Part shown: one piece after another, positions 16,171-24,952 of the stretch | Layout: every line of letters begins with the position of its first letter | Position numbering within the stretch: the stretch's first letter is position 1 | Origin: WLMZ01 sp043753895 | Lineage (GTDB): Bacteria; Actinomycetota; Acidimicrobiia; Acidimicrobiales; Ilumatobacteraceae | Direction of reading: 5' to 3' | Length of the DNA: 64,000 nucleotides | NCBI GenBank assembly: GCA_043753895.1 | Contig: JAYUWK010000073.1 | Location: forward strand, 1 to 64,000 | Notes under the pieces: model-generated | Databases searched by the model: none | What the model saw: the letters and a program-made list of their open reading frames with translations, nothing else | Told to the model about the DNA's origin: nothing | Made by a program: the position numbers and the translations under genes

Positions 16171-16713
16171 ATGAGCCGTATTGGACAATCCCCCATTGCC
16201 GTTCCCACTGGCGTCGACGTCACCGTCGATCAGGGAACGGTCACCGTCAAAGGCCCCAAAGGTACGCTGTCATTCGGCGTGCCAGGCGCCATCACGGTGC
16301 GCCGCGACGACGCCAACTTGTTGGTCGAACGCCCGAACGACGAGCGCGATAATCGTGCGCTGCACGGGCTGACGCGTACCCTCGTGAACAACATGGTCGT
16401 CGGTGTCACCACTGGCTTTTCCAAGGAACTCGAGATCATCGGCGTCGGTTACCGTGCCGAGGCACAGACCCCAACGTCGTTGCGCCTGTCGCTCGGTTTC
16501 AGCCACCCCGTTATTGTGACCGCCCCTGAGGGCATCACGTTCGAGGTTCCGCTTCCGACGCGAGTGATCGTCAAGGGAATTGACAAGGAAGTCGTCGGCC
16601 AGGTGGCCGCCAACATCCGTAGCATCCGCAAGCCAGAGCCTTACAAGGGCAAGGGCGTGCGCTATCTCGGTGAGAAGGTCCTGCGCAAGGCCGGCAAGAC
16701 CGGCAAGAAGTAA
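16171..16713 (+). CDS. rplF: 50S ribosomal protein L6
   Basis: 180 residues, starting MSRIGQSPIAVPTGVDV at ATG 16171. The PEPYKGKGVRYLGE C-terminal motif is conserved. L6 stabilises the sarcin-ricin loop and GTPase-associated region. It starts 13 bp after rpsH. Confidence 0.97.
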   Translation: MSRIGQSPIAVPTGVDVTVDQGTVTVKGPKGTLSFGVPGAITVRRDDANLLVERPNDERDNRALHGLTRTLVNNMVVGVTTGFSKELEIIGVGYRAEAQTPTSLRLSLGFSHPVIVTAPEGITFEVPLPTRVIVKGIDKEVVGQVAANIRSIRKPEPYKGKGVRYLGEKVLRKAGKTGKK

Positions 16714-16731
16714 GGGCTGAGGAGAGAGCTA

Positions 16732-17103
16732 ATGAGTGATAACGCAAAAGTTCGTCGTGAGTCGCGAATCCGCCGTCATGGCCGCGTCCGCAAGAAGATC
16801 CACGGCACCGCAGCGCGTCCGCGCCTTGCGGTGTTCCGCTCGAACAAGCACCTCGTGTTGCAGTTGATCGATGACGAGGCCGGGCGCACGCTGGCATCGG
16901 CGTCGACCAACGAAGCGGCCGAGCGCGCCACCGACGGTGCGGGAAGCAGCGTCGCTGCAGCCACCCGCATGGGTCAACTCGTTGCTGAGCGGGCCAAGGC
17001 CGTTGGCATTGAAAAGGTAGTTTTCGATCGTGGCGGCTTTGCCTACCACGGTCGGGTCGCCGCGGCAGCCGATGCCGCTCGTGAAGCAGGTCTGGAGTTC
17101 TGA
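16732..17103 (+). CDS. rplR: 50S ribosomal protein L18
   Basis: 123 residues: basic RRESRIRRHGRVRKKI start, RPRLAVFRSNKH and FDRGGFAYHGRVAAAAD C-terminal motif. L18 binds 5S rRNA with L5. GAGGAGAG precedes the ATG. The stop overlaps rpsE (TGATG). Confidence 0.97.
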   Translation: MSDNAKVRRESRIRRHGRVRKKIHGTAARPRLAVFRSNKHLVLQLIDDEAGRTLASASTNEAAERATDGAGSSVAAATRMGQLVAERAKAVGIEKVVFDRGGFAYHGRVAAAADAAREAGLEF

Positions 17104-17696
17104 TGGCTGGTCCGTCGTACAGCAACAACAATCCCAACGCAGCGCCGCCCGAGCCGGGTGGGTTGCGCGAGTCGCGAGTCATCGCCATCAACCGCGTCGC
17201 CAAGGTCGTCAAGGGTGGTCGTCGTTTCTCGTTCACCGCTCTCGTGGTGGTCGGCGACGGCAACGGTCGAGTCGGTCTCGGCTACGGCAAGGCCAAAGAG
17301 GTTCCCCTCGCGATTCAAAAGGGCACCGAAGAGGCCAAGAAGAGCCTGTTCGATGTTCCGCTCGCCGGCAGCACCATCATCCATCCTGTGCTCGGTATCA
17401 CCGGTGCCGGTCGAGTGCTGATGAAGCCCGCAGCCCCCGGTACCGGCGTCATCGCCGGTGGCGCCGCCCGCGTCATTCTCGAAGAAGCCGGCGTGCACGA
17501 CATTCTGTGCAAGTCGCTTGGTTCGGCCAACGCCATCAACGTCGCTCGTGCCACCATCCAGGGACTGCAGTCGCTGCAGCGCCCGGACGAGGTCGCCAAG
17601 CGGCGTGGCCTCAATGCCGATGAGTTCGTCCCGAAGGGTCTGCTCAAGGCCTACAACGATCGCCAGAAGGCCAACGCAGCGGGGGAGACCCACTGA
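17103..17696 (+). CDS. rpsE: 30S ribosomal protein S5
   Basis: 197 residues. The RVAKVVKGGRRFSFTALVV double-stranded-RNA-binding part and the GTGVIAGGAARVILE region are standard; the N-terminus has a short Asn/Pro-rich extension. S5 affects decoding accuracy and mRNA unwinding. Coupled to both neighbours by one-base overlaps (TGATG). Confidence 0.97.
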   Translation: MAGPSYSNNNPNAAPPEPGGLRESRVIAINRVAKVVKGGRRFSFTALVVVGDGNGRVGLGYGKAKEVPLAIQKGTEEAKKSLFDVPLAGSTIIHPVLGITGAGRVLMKPAAPGTGVIAGGAARVILEEAGVHDILCKSLGSANAINVARATIQGLQSLQRPDEVAKRRGLNADEFVPKGLLKAYNDRQKANAAGETH

Positions 17697-17890
17697 TGAG
17701 CGAAAAGACACTGTTCGTGAAGCTGGTGCGTTCGAGCATCGGCGCCAAGCCCAAGAGCCGCGGCACGTTGCGTGCGCTCGGGCTGAAGAAGATTGGCGAT
17801 ACCAACACCTTGCCCGATCGCCCCGAAATTCGGGGCATGATCGCCCGGGTACCTCATCTCATCTCGGTTGAGGAAAACACCGGCGCCTGA
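17696..17890 (+). CDS. rpmD: 50S ribosomal protein L30
   Basis: 64 residues with LFVKLVRSSIGAKPKSR, GTLRALGLKKIG and NTLPDRPEIRGMIARVPHL motifs, normal for bacterial L30. It overlaps the rpsE stop by one base. Confidence 0.96.
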   Translation: MSEKTLFVKLVRSSIGAKPKSRGTLRALGLKKIGDTNTLPDRPEIRGMIARVPHLISVEENTGA

Positions 17891-17923
17891 GGCGACTGGT
17901 AACGGATTCGAAAGAGCACCACT

Positions 17924-18415
17924 ATGCGCGTAGACGAACTTTCACCGGCGCCTGGCGCCAACAAGGCCCAGCAACGAGTTGGCCGTGGCATCGGCGGTAA
18001 GGGCGGCAAGACCGCTGGCCGTGGTACCAAGGGTCAGCAGTCGCGCGGACGCGGCAAGGTGGCGCGCGGCTTCGAAGGCGGCCAGATGCCGCTGAAGCAG
18101 CGTGTCCCCAAGCTCAAGGGATTCAACAACCCGTTCCGCGTCGAGTACACCGCAGTGAACCTGCATTCCATTGCCAAGCTCGACGTCGGCGAAATCACCC
18201 CCGAGGTGCTCGTGGCGCGTGGACTGCTGCGCAAGGGCGACTACGTCAAGGTGCTCGGTTATGGCGAATTGACCGCCAAGGTCGATGTCACGGCGCACGC
18301 TGTTTCGAAGTCGGCCGAGGCTGCCATTACTGGACTCGGCGGTAGTGTCACCATCGTCTCGATGCCGTTCAAGGTTCGTCCAGCGGCCAACGGCAACCAG
18401 TTCACCAACCGCTGA
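17924..18415 (+). CDS. rplO: 50S ribosomal protein L15
   Basis: 163 residues. The Gly/Arg/Lys-rich extension (RVGRGIGGKGGKTAGRGTKG) and FEGGQMPLKQRVPKLKGF are typical. L15 is a late-assembly protein of the 50S. A 97-bp pyrimidine-rich gap separates it from secY. Confidence 0.97.
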   Translation: MRVDELSPAPGANKAQQRVGRGIGGKGGKTAGRGTKGQQSRGRGKVARGFEGGQMPLKQRVPKLKGFNNPFRVEYTAVNLHSIAKLDVGEITPEVLVARGLLRKGDYVKVLGYGELTAKVDVTAHAVSKSAEAAITGLGGSVTIVSMPFKVRPAANGNQFTNR

Positions 18416-18512
18416 TCGTTCGTTGCTTCCACTCTGGTGGCTCTAGCGTTTCCGTGTCCGTCATCTCATTGTTCGTCGTCTTGTCGTCCGTCGTCTCGTT
18501 GAGGAGTTGCCT

Positions 18513-19832
18513 GTGCTGTCGAACTTGAAGAACATCTTCAAGGTTGCCGATCTGCGGAACAAGATCCTGTTCACCATCGGAATGGTTGGGCTCTATCGCC
18601 TCGGTGTTGCTATTCAGGTGCCCGGCGTGGATCAGTTGGCCGTGCAGCAGCTGCGCGATCAGGCCCAAAGCGGTGGCGCGTTGGGATTCCTCAACCTGTT
18701 CTCCGGTGGCGCGTTCAGTAGCTTCTCCATTTTTGCGTTGGGCATCATGCCCTACATCACCGCCAGCATCATCATGCAGGTGCTCGGCGTGGTTATCCCC
18801 AAGTTGGAGAAGCTCCAGCAAGAGGGTGCCGTTGGTCAGCGCAAGATCACCCAGTACACGCGATATCTCGGTATCGGCATCGCCACCTTGCAGGCAGCCG
18901 GGCTCACGTTCATCTTCGGGCAGGGCAAGGGCAGCGCGTTCTTCGGCGCCGCCCGCAACGCCCCCGACGTGAAGTTGCTGCCCGAGTTCATGCCTCGGGC
19001 GTTGCTGGTCATCGTCTCGCTCGTTGCAGGAACTGCGCTGATCATGTGGATGGGCGAGCTCATCAGCCAGCGCGGCATTGGTAACGGAATGTCGATGATC
19101 ATCTTTGCGTCCGTGGTCTCGAGCCTACCTGTCAACTTCTTGCGCATCTGGCAGGAAGAAAGCCGGGTCCTATTCGTCCTGCTCGTACTCCTGGTCATCG
19201 GCATCGTCTTCGCAGTTGTGAGGGTCGAGCTTGCCCAACGCAAGATTCCCGTGTCGTTCGCCAAGCGTCAGGTCGGGCGCCGTATGTACGGCGGTCAGAA
19301 CACCTACATTCCGCTCAAGGTCAACCAGAGCGGTGTCGTGCCCATCATCTTTGCAAGCTCGGTGCTGCTGCTTCCGGTGCTGCTCACCAACGTGCTCGGC
19401 TCGGCCGAGGGTTGGCGAGGCAGCATTACCGACTTCGTCAACCGATACATCGTCAATACGCAAAACATCGTCCACGCCGTCATCCTTGCGACGCTCATCG
19501 TGGCCTTTGCCTACTTCTACAACTCGATTGCGTTCGATCCCATTCGCCAAGCCGATCAGATCCGCAAGCAAGGCGGCTTCATTCCCGGTATTCGTCCAGG
19601 ACCGCAGACCGAGAAGTACCTCAGCAAGGTGGTCAACCGCATCACGTTGCCGGGTGCGTTGTTCGTTGCAGTGATTGCGCTGCTGCCGTACATTCTGTTG
19701 TGGATCTTCGGCGTGCAGAACTTCCCGTTCGCCGGAACCACGGTGTTGATAGCGGTGGGCGTGGCGCTCGAGCTCATGCGCCAGATCGACAGTCAGCTCA
19801 CGCTGCGCAACTACGAGGGTTTCCTGAAGTAG
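18513..19832 (+). CDS. secY: Protein translocase subunit SecY
   Basis: 439 residues with ten hydrophobic segments; conserved stretches include IMPYITASIIMQ, GIGNGMSMIIFA, YGGQNTYIPLKVNQSGVVPIIFA (seen as GGQNTYIPLKVNQSG) and GFIPGIRPG. SecY is the pore of the SecYEG channel. GTG 18513 is chosen over TTG 18507 because GAGGAG (18501-18506) is 6 nt from the GTG but abuts the TTG. Confidence 0.96.
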   Translation: MLSNLKNIFKVADLRNKILFTIGMVGLYRLGVAIQVPGVDQLAVQQLRDQAQSGGALGFLNLFSGGAFSSFSIFALGIMPYITASIIMQVLGVVIPKLEKLQQEGAVGQRKITQYTRYLGIGIATLQAAGLTFIFGQGKGSAFFGAARNAPDVKLLPEFMPRALLVIVSLVAGTALIMWMGELISQRGIGNGMSMIIFASVVSSLPVNFLRIWQEESRVLFVLLVLLVIGIVFAVVRVELAQRKIPVSFAKRQVGRRMYGGQNTYIPLKVNQSGVVPIIFASSVLLLPVLLTNVLGSAEGWRGSITDFVNRYIVNTQNIVHAVILATLIVAFAYFYNSIAFDPIRQADQIRKQGGFIPGIRPGPQTEKYLSKVVNRITLPGALFVAVIALLPYILLWIFGVQNFPFAGTTVLIAVGVALELMRQIDSQLTLRNYEGFLK

Positions 19833-19839
19833 CAGCACG

Positions 19840-20502
19840 ATGATCCCCGGTGCTCGGCTCATCATCCTCGGTCGGCAGGGCGCGGGGAAAGGGACACAGT
19901 GTGTGCGGTTGTCGCGCCACTTCGTGGTTCCCCATATCTCCACGGGAGACATGCTGCGCGCCGCCGTGCGCGAAGGCACTCCTCTGGGACGTGCCGCCAA
20001 AGAGATCATGGATGTCGGTGGTCTTGTCGGTGACGACATTATGGTGGGCATCGTCAAAGAACGCCTGAGTCGCGATGATGCTCGTACTCGTGGGTACATT
20101 CTCGATGGGTTTCCACGTACCGTCGTTCAGGCCGAGGCGCTCGATGCAATCACGGGCGAACGACCGCTCGATGCCGTCATCGATCTCGATGTTCCGCGCA
20201 CACTCGTGCTCGAGCGCCTGTCCGCAAGGCGAGTGTGTCGCGACTGCGGCACCAACTATGTTGCGTCGGGCTTCGAACGTCAGCCGTGGATCTGCGATGT
20301 CTGCGGTGGCGACGTGATGTACCGCGCCGACGACACGCCCGAAGCGATCAACCGCCGGCTCGATCTGTACGAGGAGCAGACCTCGCCGCTGATGCAGTAC
20401 TACCGTGCCACCGGCCGGCTCACCGTGGTCGATGGCGTCACGAGTCCCGACGAGGTCTTCACCAGGCTCACTCACGCCGTCGAAACACAACGGCGCAGCT
20501 GA
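19840..20502 (+). CDS. adk: Adenylate kinase
   Basis: 220 residues. P-loop GRQGAGKGT (11-19), the TGDMLRAAV nucleotide-binding region, and DGFPRT are present. The long LID domain has a zinc-binding CRDC...CDVC set, so it is a long-form zinc enzyme. It interconverts ATP, AMP and ADP. It follows secY by 7 bp, the standard order; its stop overlaps map (TGATG). Confidence 0.97.
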   Translation: MIPGARLIILGRQGAGKGTQCVRLSRHFVVPHISTGDMLRAAVREGTPLGRAAKEIMDVGGLVGDDIMVGIVKERLSRDDARTRGYILDGFPRTVVQAEALDAITGERPLDAVIDLDVPRTLVLERLSARRVCRDCGTNYVASGFERQPWICDVCGGDVMYRADDTPEAINRRLDLYEEQTSPLMQYYRATGRLTVVDGVTSPDEVFTRLTHAVETQRRS

Positions 20503-21269
20503 TGCGTCGCCGCGGAATCACGTTGCCGCGTCGCAGCCCTGACCAACTCCGTGACATGCGCGCTGCTGGCCGCGTGGTGGCTGAGATGCACGATGCCATA
20601 CGGTCGGCGGCACGACCGGGAGTCACCACGCTGCAACTTGATCTGCTCGCGCGTGAGGTGCTCAGCCGCCGCAACGCTGCATCGAACTTTCTCGGCTACC
20701 ACGGTTTTCCGGCTGTGATCTGCGCATCCGTGAACGATGAACTCATTCACGGCATACCCAGCAAACGGTTGTTGCGCGACGGTGACCTGCTCTCGGTGGA
20801 CTGCGGCGCAATCATCAACGGTTGGCACGGTGACGCAGCGTTTTCGATCGCGATCGGTTCCGCCTCGCCCGAGACCCACCGCCTCATCGAGACGGCGGAT
20901 CGCGCTCTCGCCGCTGGCATCTGGGCAATGGTGCCCGGGGGACACCTGGGTGACATCGGTGCGGCGATCGACGAGGTCGTTTCGATGGCCGGATACGGCA
21001 GTCCCGACGAGTACTGCGGGCACGGCATCGGTCAGGCGATGCACGAAGAACCCGATGTCGAGAATCGCGGCCGCCGAGGGCGGGGTCCGCTGCTCGAGGC
21101 CAGCGTGGTTCTGGCGGTGGAGCCGATGCTCATCGCCAGTGGTATCAACGACGTTCACGAACTCGATGACGGCTGGACCATCGTGACGGCCGATGGCTCG
21201 CTTGCCGCGCACGCGGAGCACACCATTCTCGTTGGCTCGAACGGGCCAGAGATTCTCACGAGACTCTGA
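20502..21269 (+). CDS. map: Methionine aminopeptidase, type I
   Basis: 255 residues from ATG 20502, which overlaps the adk stop. The metal-site residues of type I enzymes are visible: NGWHGDAAF following DCGAI (two Asp), GHGIG (His), VEPM (Glu) and AEHTILV (Glu). It removes initiator Met from nascent proteins. Position after adk is canonical; infA, normally next, is displaced by an ExoD-like gene. Confidence 0.95.
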   Translation: MRRRGITLPRRSPDQLRDMRAAGRVVAEMHDAIRSAARPGVTTLQLDLLAREVLSRRNAASNFLGYHGFPAVICASVNDELIHGIPSKRLLRDGDLLSVDCGAIINGWHGDAAFSIAIGSASPETHRLIETADRALAAGIWAMVPGGHLGDIGAAIDEVVSMAGYGSPDEYCGHGIGQAMHEEPDVENRGRRGRGPLLEASVVLAVEPMLIASGINDVHELDDGWTIVTADGSLAAHAEHTILVGSNGPEILTRL

Positions 21270-21397
21270 TCTCACGAGATTTATCACGGCGTGCCGCCGC
21301 CGAAATATCTGGTGAGGCATCGGTGGCGATGCGGTTTAGGGTTTGACGCGCCGGGGAGAGCGGCGAACACGCAACCAACGGAGCGGCACCGTTCAGC

Positions 21398-21976
21398 GTG
21401 CAACTCGAACGGTGGCTGGCCGGCGAGGACCCCAAATCGCTGGGCTCGCTGGGCGACGTGTTTGAGGAGAGAACCTTCGCTGTGGCAATCGTGCTGACGA
21501 CGCTGGTGTCTGCCACTCCGATTCCCACTGGCGGCATCACCTCGATCTTTCAGCTCAACGCGATTGCGATCGCCGCACGGATGGTGCTCGGTCGGAGAAC
21601 GATCTGGTTGCCGCAACGGTGGCGTCACCATAAAGTCGGCAAGACCGTGACCGAGCGGGGCATCCCGTTCTTCATCCGACGGATCACATGGGTCGAGAAA
21701 CACTCGCTGCCGCGCTGGGCGGGTCTGTTCCACCGCCGCCTGTTCATCCGCGTGGCGGGCCTCATCGTGATCGGCCTTGCGATGGTCGCCTCGCTGGCGC
21801 CACCGCTGTCGGGACTCGAGACACTGCCCGCACTCGGGGCTGTCGTCATCGGACTCGCGATCATCCTCGAAGACATCATCGTTTTCGTGATCGGGGTGTT
21901 GATCGGCACCGGTGGTGTTGTGTTGTTCGTTGCTGTCGGGGCAGCCGTTGTTCGCCTCATCCAACGCGTCATCTGA
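21398..21976 (+). CDS. ExoD-family integral membrane protein
   Basis: 192 residues from GTG 21398. About four hydrophobic segments (about 27-60, 118-136, 144-160, 164-188) and the early Pro/Gly motif VSATPIPTGGITSIFQL match the ExoD (exopolysaccharide synthesis) family. ExoD is named from Sinorhizobium, but its biochemical role is unknown. It interrupts the usual map-infA link. No convincing ribosome-binding site is visible. Confidence 0.65.
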   Translation: MQLERWLAGEDPKSLGSLGDVFEERTFAVAIVLTTLVSATPIPTGGITSIFQLNAIAIAARMVLGRRTIWLPQRWRHHKVGKTVTERGIPFFIRRITWVEKHSLPRWAGLFHRRLFIRVAGLIVIGLAMVASLAPPLSGLETLPALGAVVIGLAIILEDIIVFVIGVLIGTGGVVLFVAVGAAVVRLIQRVI

Positions 21977-22202
21977 ACCCGCAGAGCCTCGAGGCGTTCC
22001 GACCCCATGGGCGAGACCTCCGACACGTCGGATATCCCTGTCCGGGTGGTCTGCGTTTGGTATATTTCTCTGTTGGAACTGTTGATTGGGGCTTGGCGTT
22101 CCCAATCATGGGCGGTAGCATTGCACCTCGGCCCTCACGAAGTCTGCGCGCACGCAGCCGTCGGCGGGGCCGATTTTGTCCGCCGCTGTTGAGGAGGCCA
22201 CC
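21977..22202 (+). other. infA upstream region
   Basis: 226 bp with no gene. It holds a candidate promoter (22093-22121), an additional AT-rich TATATT (22061-22066) and the strong GAGGAGG (22191-22197) used by infA. Confidence 0.5.
22093..22121 (+). promoter_or_regulatory. Candidate infA promoter
   Basis: TTGGCG (22093-22098), 17 bp, TAGCAT (22116-22121). It shares its -10 hexamer and spacing with the candidate rplC promoter and would give a leader of roughly 75 nt. Confidence 0.5.
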
Positions 22203-22427
22203 CTGGCCAAGCCGAAAGAAGATGCCATTGTGCTTGAGGGCACCATTGTCGAGTCGTTACCGAACGCCATGTTCCGCGTCGAACTCGAGAATAGCCACAA
22301 GGTCTTGGCTCATATCTCAGGAAAGATGCGCATGCACTACATCCGCATCCTGCCTGGCGACAAGGTTCAGGTAGAGCTCACCCCGTACGACCTCACCCGG
22401 GGCCGAATCACGTACCGCTACAAGTAA
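22203..22427 (+). CDS. infA: Translation initiation factor IF-1, apparent CTG start
   Basis: 74 residues if started at CTG 22203, giving MAKPKEDAIVLEGTIVESLP, the exact classical IF-1 N-terminus. GAGGAGG (22191-22197) is 5 nt before this CTG. The only upstream alternative in frame is TTG 22176, which would add nine non-homologous residues and has no comparable Shine-Dalgarno. IF-1 is a one-domain OB-fold protein that blocks the A site during initiation. A CTG start on an initiation-factor gene may matter for regulation. Confidence 0.93.
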   Translation: MAKPKEDAIVLEGTIVESLPNAMFRVELENSHKVLAHISGKMRMHYIRILPGDKVQVELTPYDLTRGRITYRYK

Positions 22428-22436
22428 AGGCCCCTC

Positions 22437-22550
22437 ATGAAGGTCCGACCGAGTGTCAAGAAAATCTGTGAGAAGTGCAAGGTCATTCGTCGGCACGGCC
22501 GCGTCATGGTGATTTGCGAAAACCCACGTCACAAGCAGCGCCAGGGCTGA
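22437..22550 (+). CDS. rpmJ: 50S ribosomal protein L36, zinc-binding type
   Basis: 37 residues, MKVRPSVKKICEKCKVI... with the zinc ribbon Cys11, Cys14, Cys27 and His32. It starts 9 bp after infA. L36 is a small 50S protein near the GTPase centre. Standard infA-rpmJ-rpsM order. Confidence 0.96.
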   Translation: MKVRPSVKKICEKCKVIRRHGRVMVICENPRHKQRQG

Positions 22551-22566
22551 GGAATAGGAAACAACG

Positions 22567-22944
22567 ATGGCTCGTATTTCTGGTGTCGACATTCCCCGTG
22601 AAAAGCGGTTGGAGATCGCCCTTACTTATATCTATGGAATCGGCAAGCCGACCGCACAGAAGATCTGTGTCGATGCGGCGCTCGACCCGAACACCCGAGT
22701 GCGAAGCCTCACCGAAGACGAGGTGAACCGGATCCGTGCAGAGATCGACAAGCTCACCGTCGAAGGTGACCTGCGTCGCGAGGTGCAGCAAGACATCAAG
22801 CGCAAGATCGAGATCGGCTGCCTGCAGGGCATTCGTCACCGCAAGGGCCTGCCCGTGCGTGGTCAGCGCACCCACACCAACGCTCGTACCCGCAAGGGCC
22901 CGAAGAAGACCGTTGCCAACAAGAAGAAGGCCGTGAGGAAGTAG
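22567..22944 (+). CDS. rpsM: 30S ribosomal protein S13
   Basis: 125 residues: RISGVDIPREKRLEIALTYI, the RHRKGLPVRGQRTHTNARTR motif and a basic C-terminal tail that contacts the P-site tRNA. GGAATAGG lies upstream of the ATG. Confidence 0.97.
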   Translation: MARISGVDIPREKRLEIALTYIYGIGKPTAQKICVDAALDPNTRVRSLTEDEVNRIRAEIDKLTVEGDLRREVQQDIKRKIEIGCLQGIRHRKGLPVRGQRTHTNARTRKGPKKTVANKKKAVRK

Positions 22945-22946
22945 CG

Positions 22947-23345
22947 ATGGCAAAGCCAAAGCCAGGAGGACGCCGTCCCCGCAAGCGCGAGCGCAAGAAC
23001 GTCACCGTTGGTGTCGTGCACATCAAGAGCTCGTTCAACAACACCATCGTCAGCATCACTGATACTCAGGGCAACGTCATTTCGTGGGCATCCTCCGGCG
23101 GAGTTGGCTTCAAGGGCTCACGCAAGAGCACGCCGTTCGCCGCGCAGATGGCCGCTGACAAAGCAGCCCGCGCGGCGATGGAGCATGGTCTGCGTCGGGT
23201 CGAAGTGCAGGTGAAGGGCCCAGGTTCGGGACGCGATACCGCGGTGCGTTCCATTCAGAACACTGGCCTCGAGGTCACCTCGATCAAGGACGTCACGCCG
23301 TTGGCTCACAACGGTTGCAGCCAGCCGAAGCGTAAGAGGAACTAG
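22947..23345 (+). CDS. rpsK: 30S ribosomal protein S11
   Basis: 132 residues with IKSSFNNTIVSITDTQGN, GFKGSRKSTPFAAQMAAD and the C-terminal HNGCSQPKRKRN. S11 forms part of the 30S platform near the E site. AGGAGG is inside its own first codons, an incidental match. It follows rpsM by 2 bp. Confidence 0.97.
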   Translation: MAKPKPGGRRPRKRERKNVTVGVVHIKSSFNNTIVSITDTQGNVISWASSGGVGFKGSRKSTPFAAQMAADKAARAAMEHGLRRVEVQVKGPGSGRDTAVRSIQNTGLEVTSIKDVTPLAHNGCSQPKRKRN

Positions 23346-23347
23346 TC

Positions 23348-23965
23348 ATGGCTCGTTATACCGGCCCGAAGGTGCGCGTCTCGCGCCGCCTCGCCACCAA
23401 CATCTTCGAAAACGAAAAGGGTCGCAAGGCCCTCGAGCGTCGCCCCTTCCCCCCGGGCCAGCATGGTCGTACCCGTCGCCGCAATGCCGGCAGCGAGTAC
23501 CTCGCTCAGCTGCAGGAGAAGCAAAAGGCCAAGTTCATCTACGGTGTGCTCGAGCGTCAGTTCCGCCGCACCTACGAAGAAGCGAACCGTTTGCAGGGCC
23601 CCACGGGTGAGAACTTGTTGCGCCTCCTCGAACAGCGTCTTGACAACATCGTGTACCGCGCCGGTTGGGCAGAGACCCGTCCGCAGGCCCGTCAGTTCGT
23701 GAGCCACGGCAAGATCTTGGTGAACGGCAAGCGCGTCGACATCGCCAGTGCCCGAGTCAAGAAGGGCGACGTGATCAGCCTGCACGAAAAAGCCCGCAGC
23801 ATGATCATCATCCAGCACAACCTCGACACGATCGATCGCATCACCGTTGGTTGGCTCGAAAAGGGTGACGATGGCAAGCAGGTCACGGTTCGTGACCTGC
23901 CCCAGCGTGAACACATTGACGTGCCCGTCCGCGAACAGCTCATCGTTGAGCTGTACTCGAAGTAA
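23348..23965 (+). CDS. rpsD: 30S ribosomal protein S4
   Basis: 205 residues with ARYTGPKVRVSRRL, PPGQHGRTRRRN and an S4 RNA-binding domain (RLDNIVYRAGWAETRPQARQ). There is no N-terminal Cys cluster, so it is the zinc-free form. S4 nucleates 30S assembly and in E. coli regulates the alpha operon. Confidence 0.97.
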   Translation: MARYTGPKVRVSRRLATNIFENEKGRKALERRPFPPGQHGRTRRRNAGSEYLAQLQEKQKAKFIYGVLERQFRRTYEEANRLQGPTGENLLRLLEQRLDNIVYRAGWAETRPQARQFVSHGKILVNGKRVDIASARVKKGDVISLHEKARSMIIIQHNLDTIDRITVGWLEKGDDGKQVTVRDLPQREHIDVPVREQLIVELYSK

Positions 23966-23993
23966 CCGATCCCGAAAGGACTAGGCGACTTTC

Positions 23994-24926
23994 ATGCTCG
24001 TCATTCAGCGCCCCACCGTCGAGGCAATCGGCGAAGAAGTCAACAACCGTCAGCGTTTCTTCATCGGACCGCTCGAGCCTGGCTTCGGCCACACCATCGG
24101 CAACTCACTGCGTCGTACTCTGCTGTCGTCCATTCCGGGCGCCGCAATCACTGCGGTCCGTTTCGATGATGCCCTCCACGAGTTCGACACCATCACCGGT
24201 ATCAGCGAAGACATCACCGACATCATTCTGAACCTCAAGGACATCGTCCTCACGAGTCTCAGCGATGAGGCCATCGTGATTCGTCTCGACATGCGCGGCC
24301 CGGCCGAGGTCAGCGCGGCTGACATCAAGTGCCCGAGCGACGTCGAGATCCTCAACGCCGACCTGCACATCGCCTCGCTCAACTCGAAGGGCCGCCTTGC
24401 GATCGACCTCACCGTCGAGCGCGGTCGTGGGTACCTATCGAGCCACCGCGAGAACGAAAGCCGCACCATCGGTGTCATCCCGATCGATGCGATCTTTTCG
24501 CCGGTGCGCCGTGTCATGTTCGAAGTCGAGCCCACCCGCGTCGAGCAGAGCACCAACTACGACCGTCTGGTACTCGACATCGAGACCGACGGGTCGATCA
24601 CACCTCGTGAAGCACTGGCATCAGCCGGCGCAACGCTGCGGTCACTGGTCGATCTCGTGGCCAGCCTCAGTGACGAGCCCCAAGGCCTCGAACTCGGCGA
24701 AGTTGCCGCCAGCAGCGCCTCGTCGCCCGACCTCGATCTGCCCATCGAGGACCTCGATCTGTCAGAGCGTCCCCGTAACTGCCTCAAGCGGGCCCAGATC
24801 AATTCCATTGGCGAGCTGCTCACCAAGACCGAAGACGACCTTCTGAACATCACCAACTTTGGTCAGAAGAGCCTCGACGAGGTCAAGCAGAAGCTCGACG
24901 AGCGCGGCCTCACGCTGCGCGGCTGA
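23994..24926 (+). CDS. rpoA: RNA polymerase alpha subunit
   Basis: 310 residues. The N-terminal assembly domain (to about 228) includes GPLEPGFGHTIGNSLRR and the beta-binding region; the C-terminal domain (about 248-310) contains LSERPRNCLKRAQINSIGELL and GQKSLDEVKQKL, which bind UP-element DNA and activators. AAAGGA precedes the ATG. Confidence 0.97.
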   Translation: MLVIQRPTVEAIGEEVNNRQRFFIGPLEPGFGHTIGNSLRRTLLSSIPGAAITAVRFDDALHEFDTITGISEDITDIILNLKDIVLTSLSDEAIVIRLDMRGPAEVSAADIKCPSDVEILNADLHIASLNSKGRLAIDLTVERGRGYLSSHRENESRTIGVIPIDAIFSPVRRVMFEVEPTRVEQSTNYDRLVLDIETDGSITPREALASAGATLRSLVDLVASLSDEPQGLELGEVAASSASSPDLDLPIEDLDLSERPRNCLKRAQINSIGELLTKTEDDLLNITNFGQKSLDEVKQKLDERGLTLRG

Positions 24927-24952
24927 TCAGATTTCGTCCAGGGAGAACCCTC

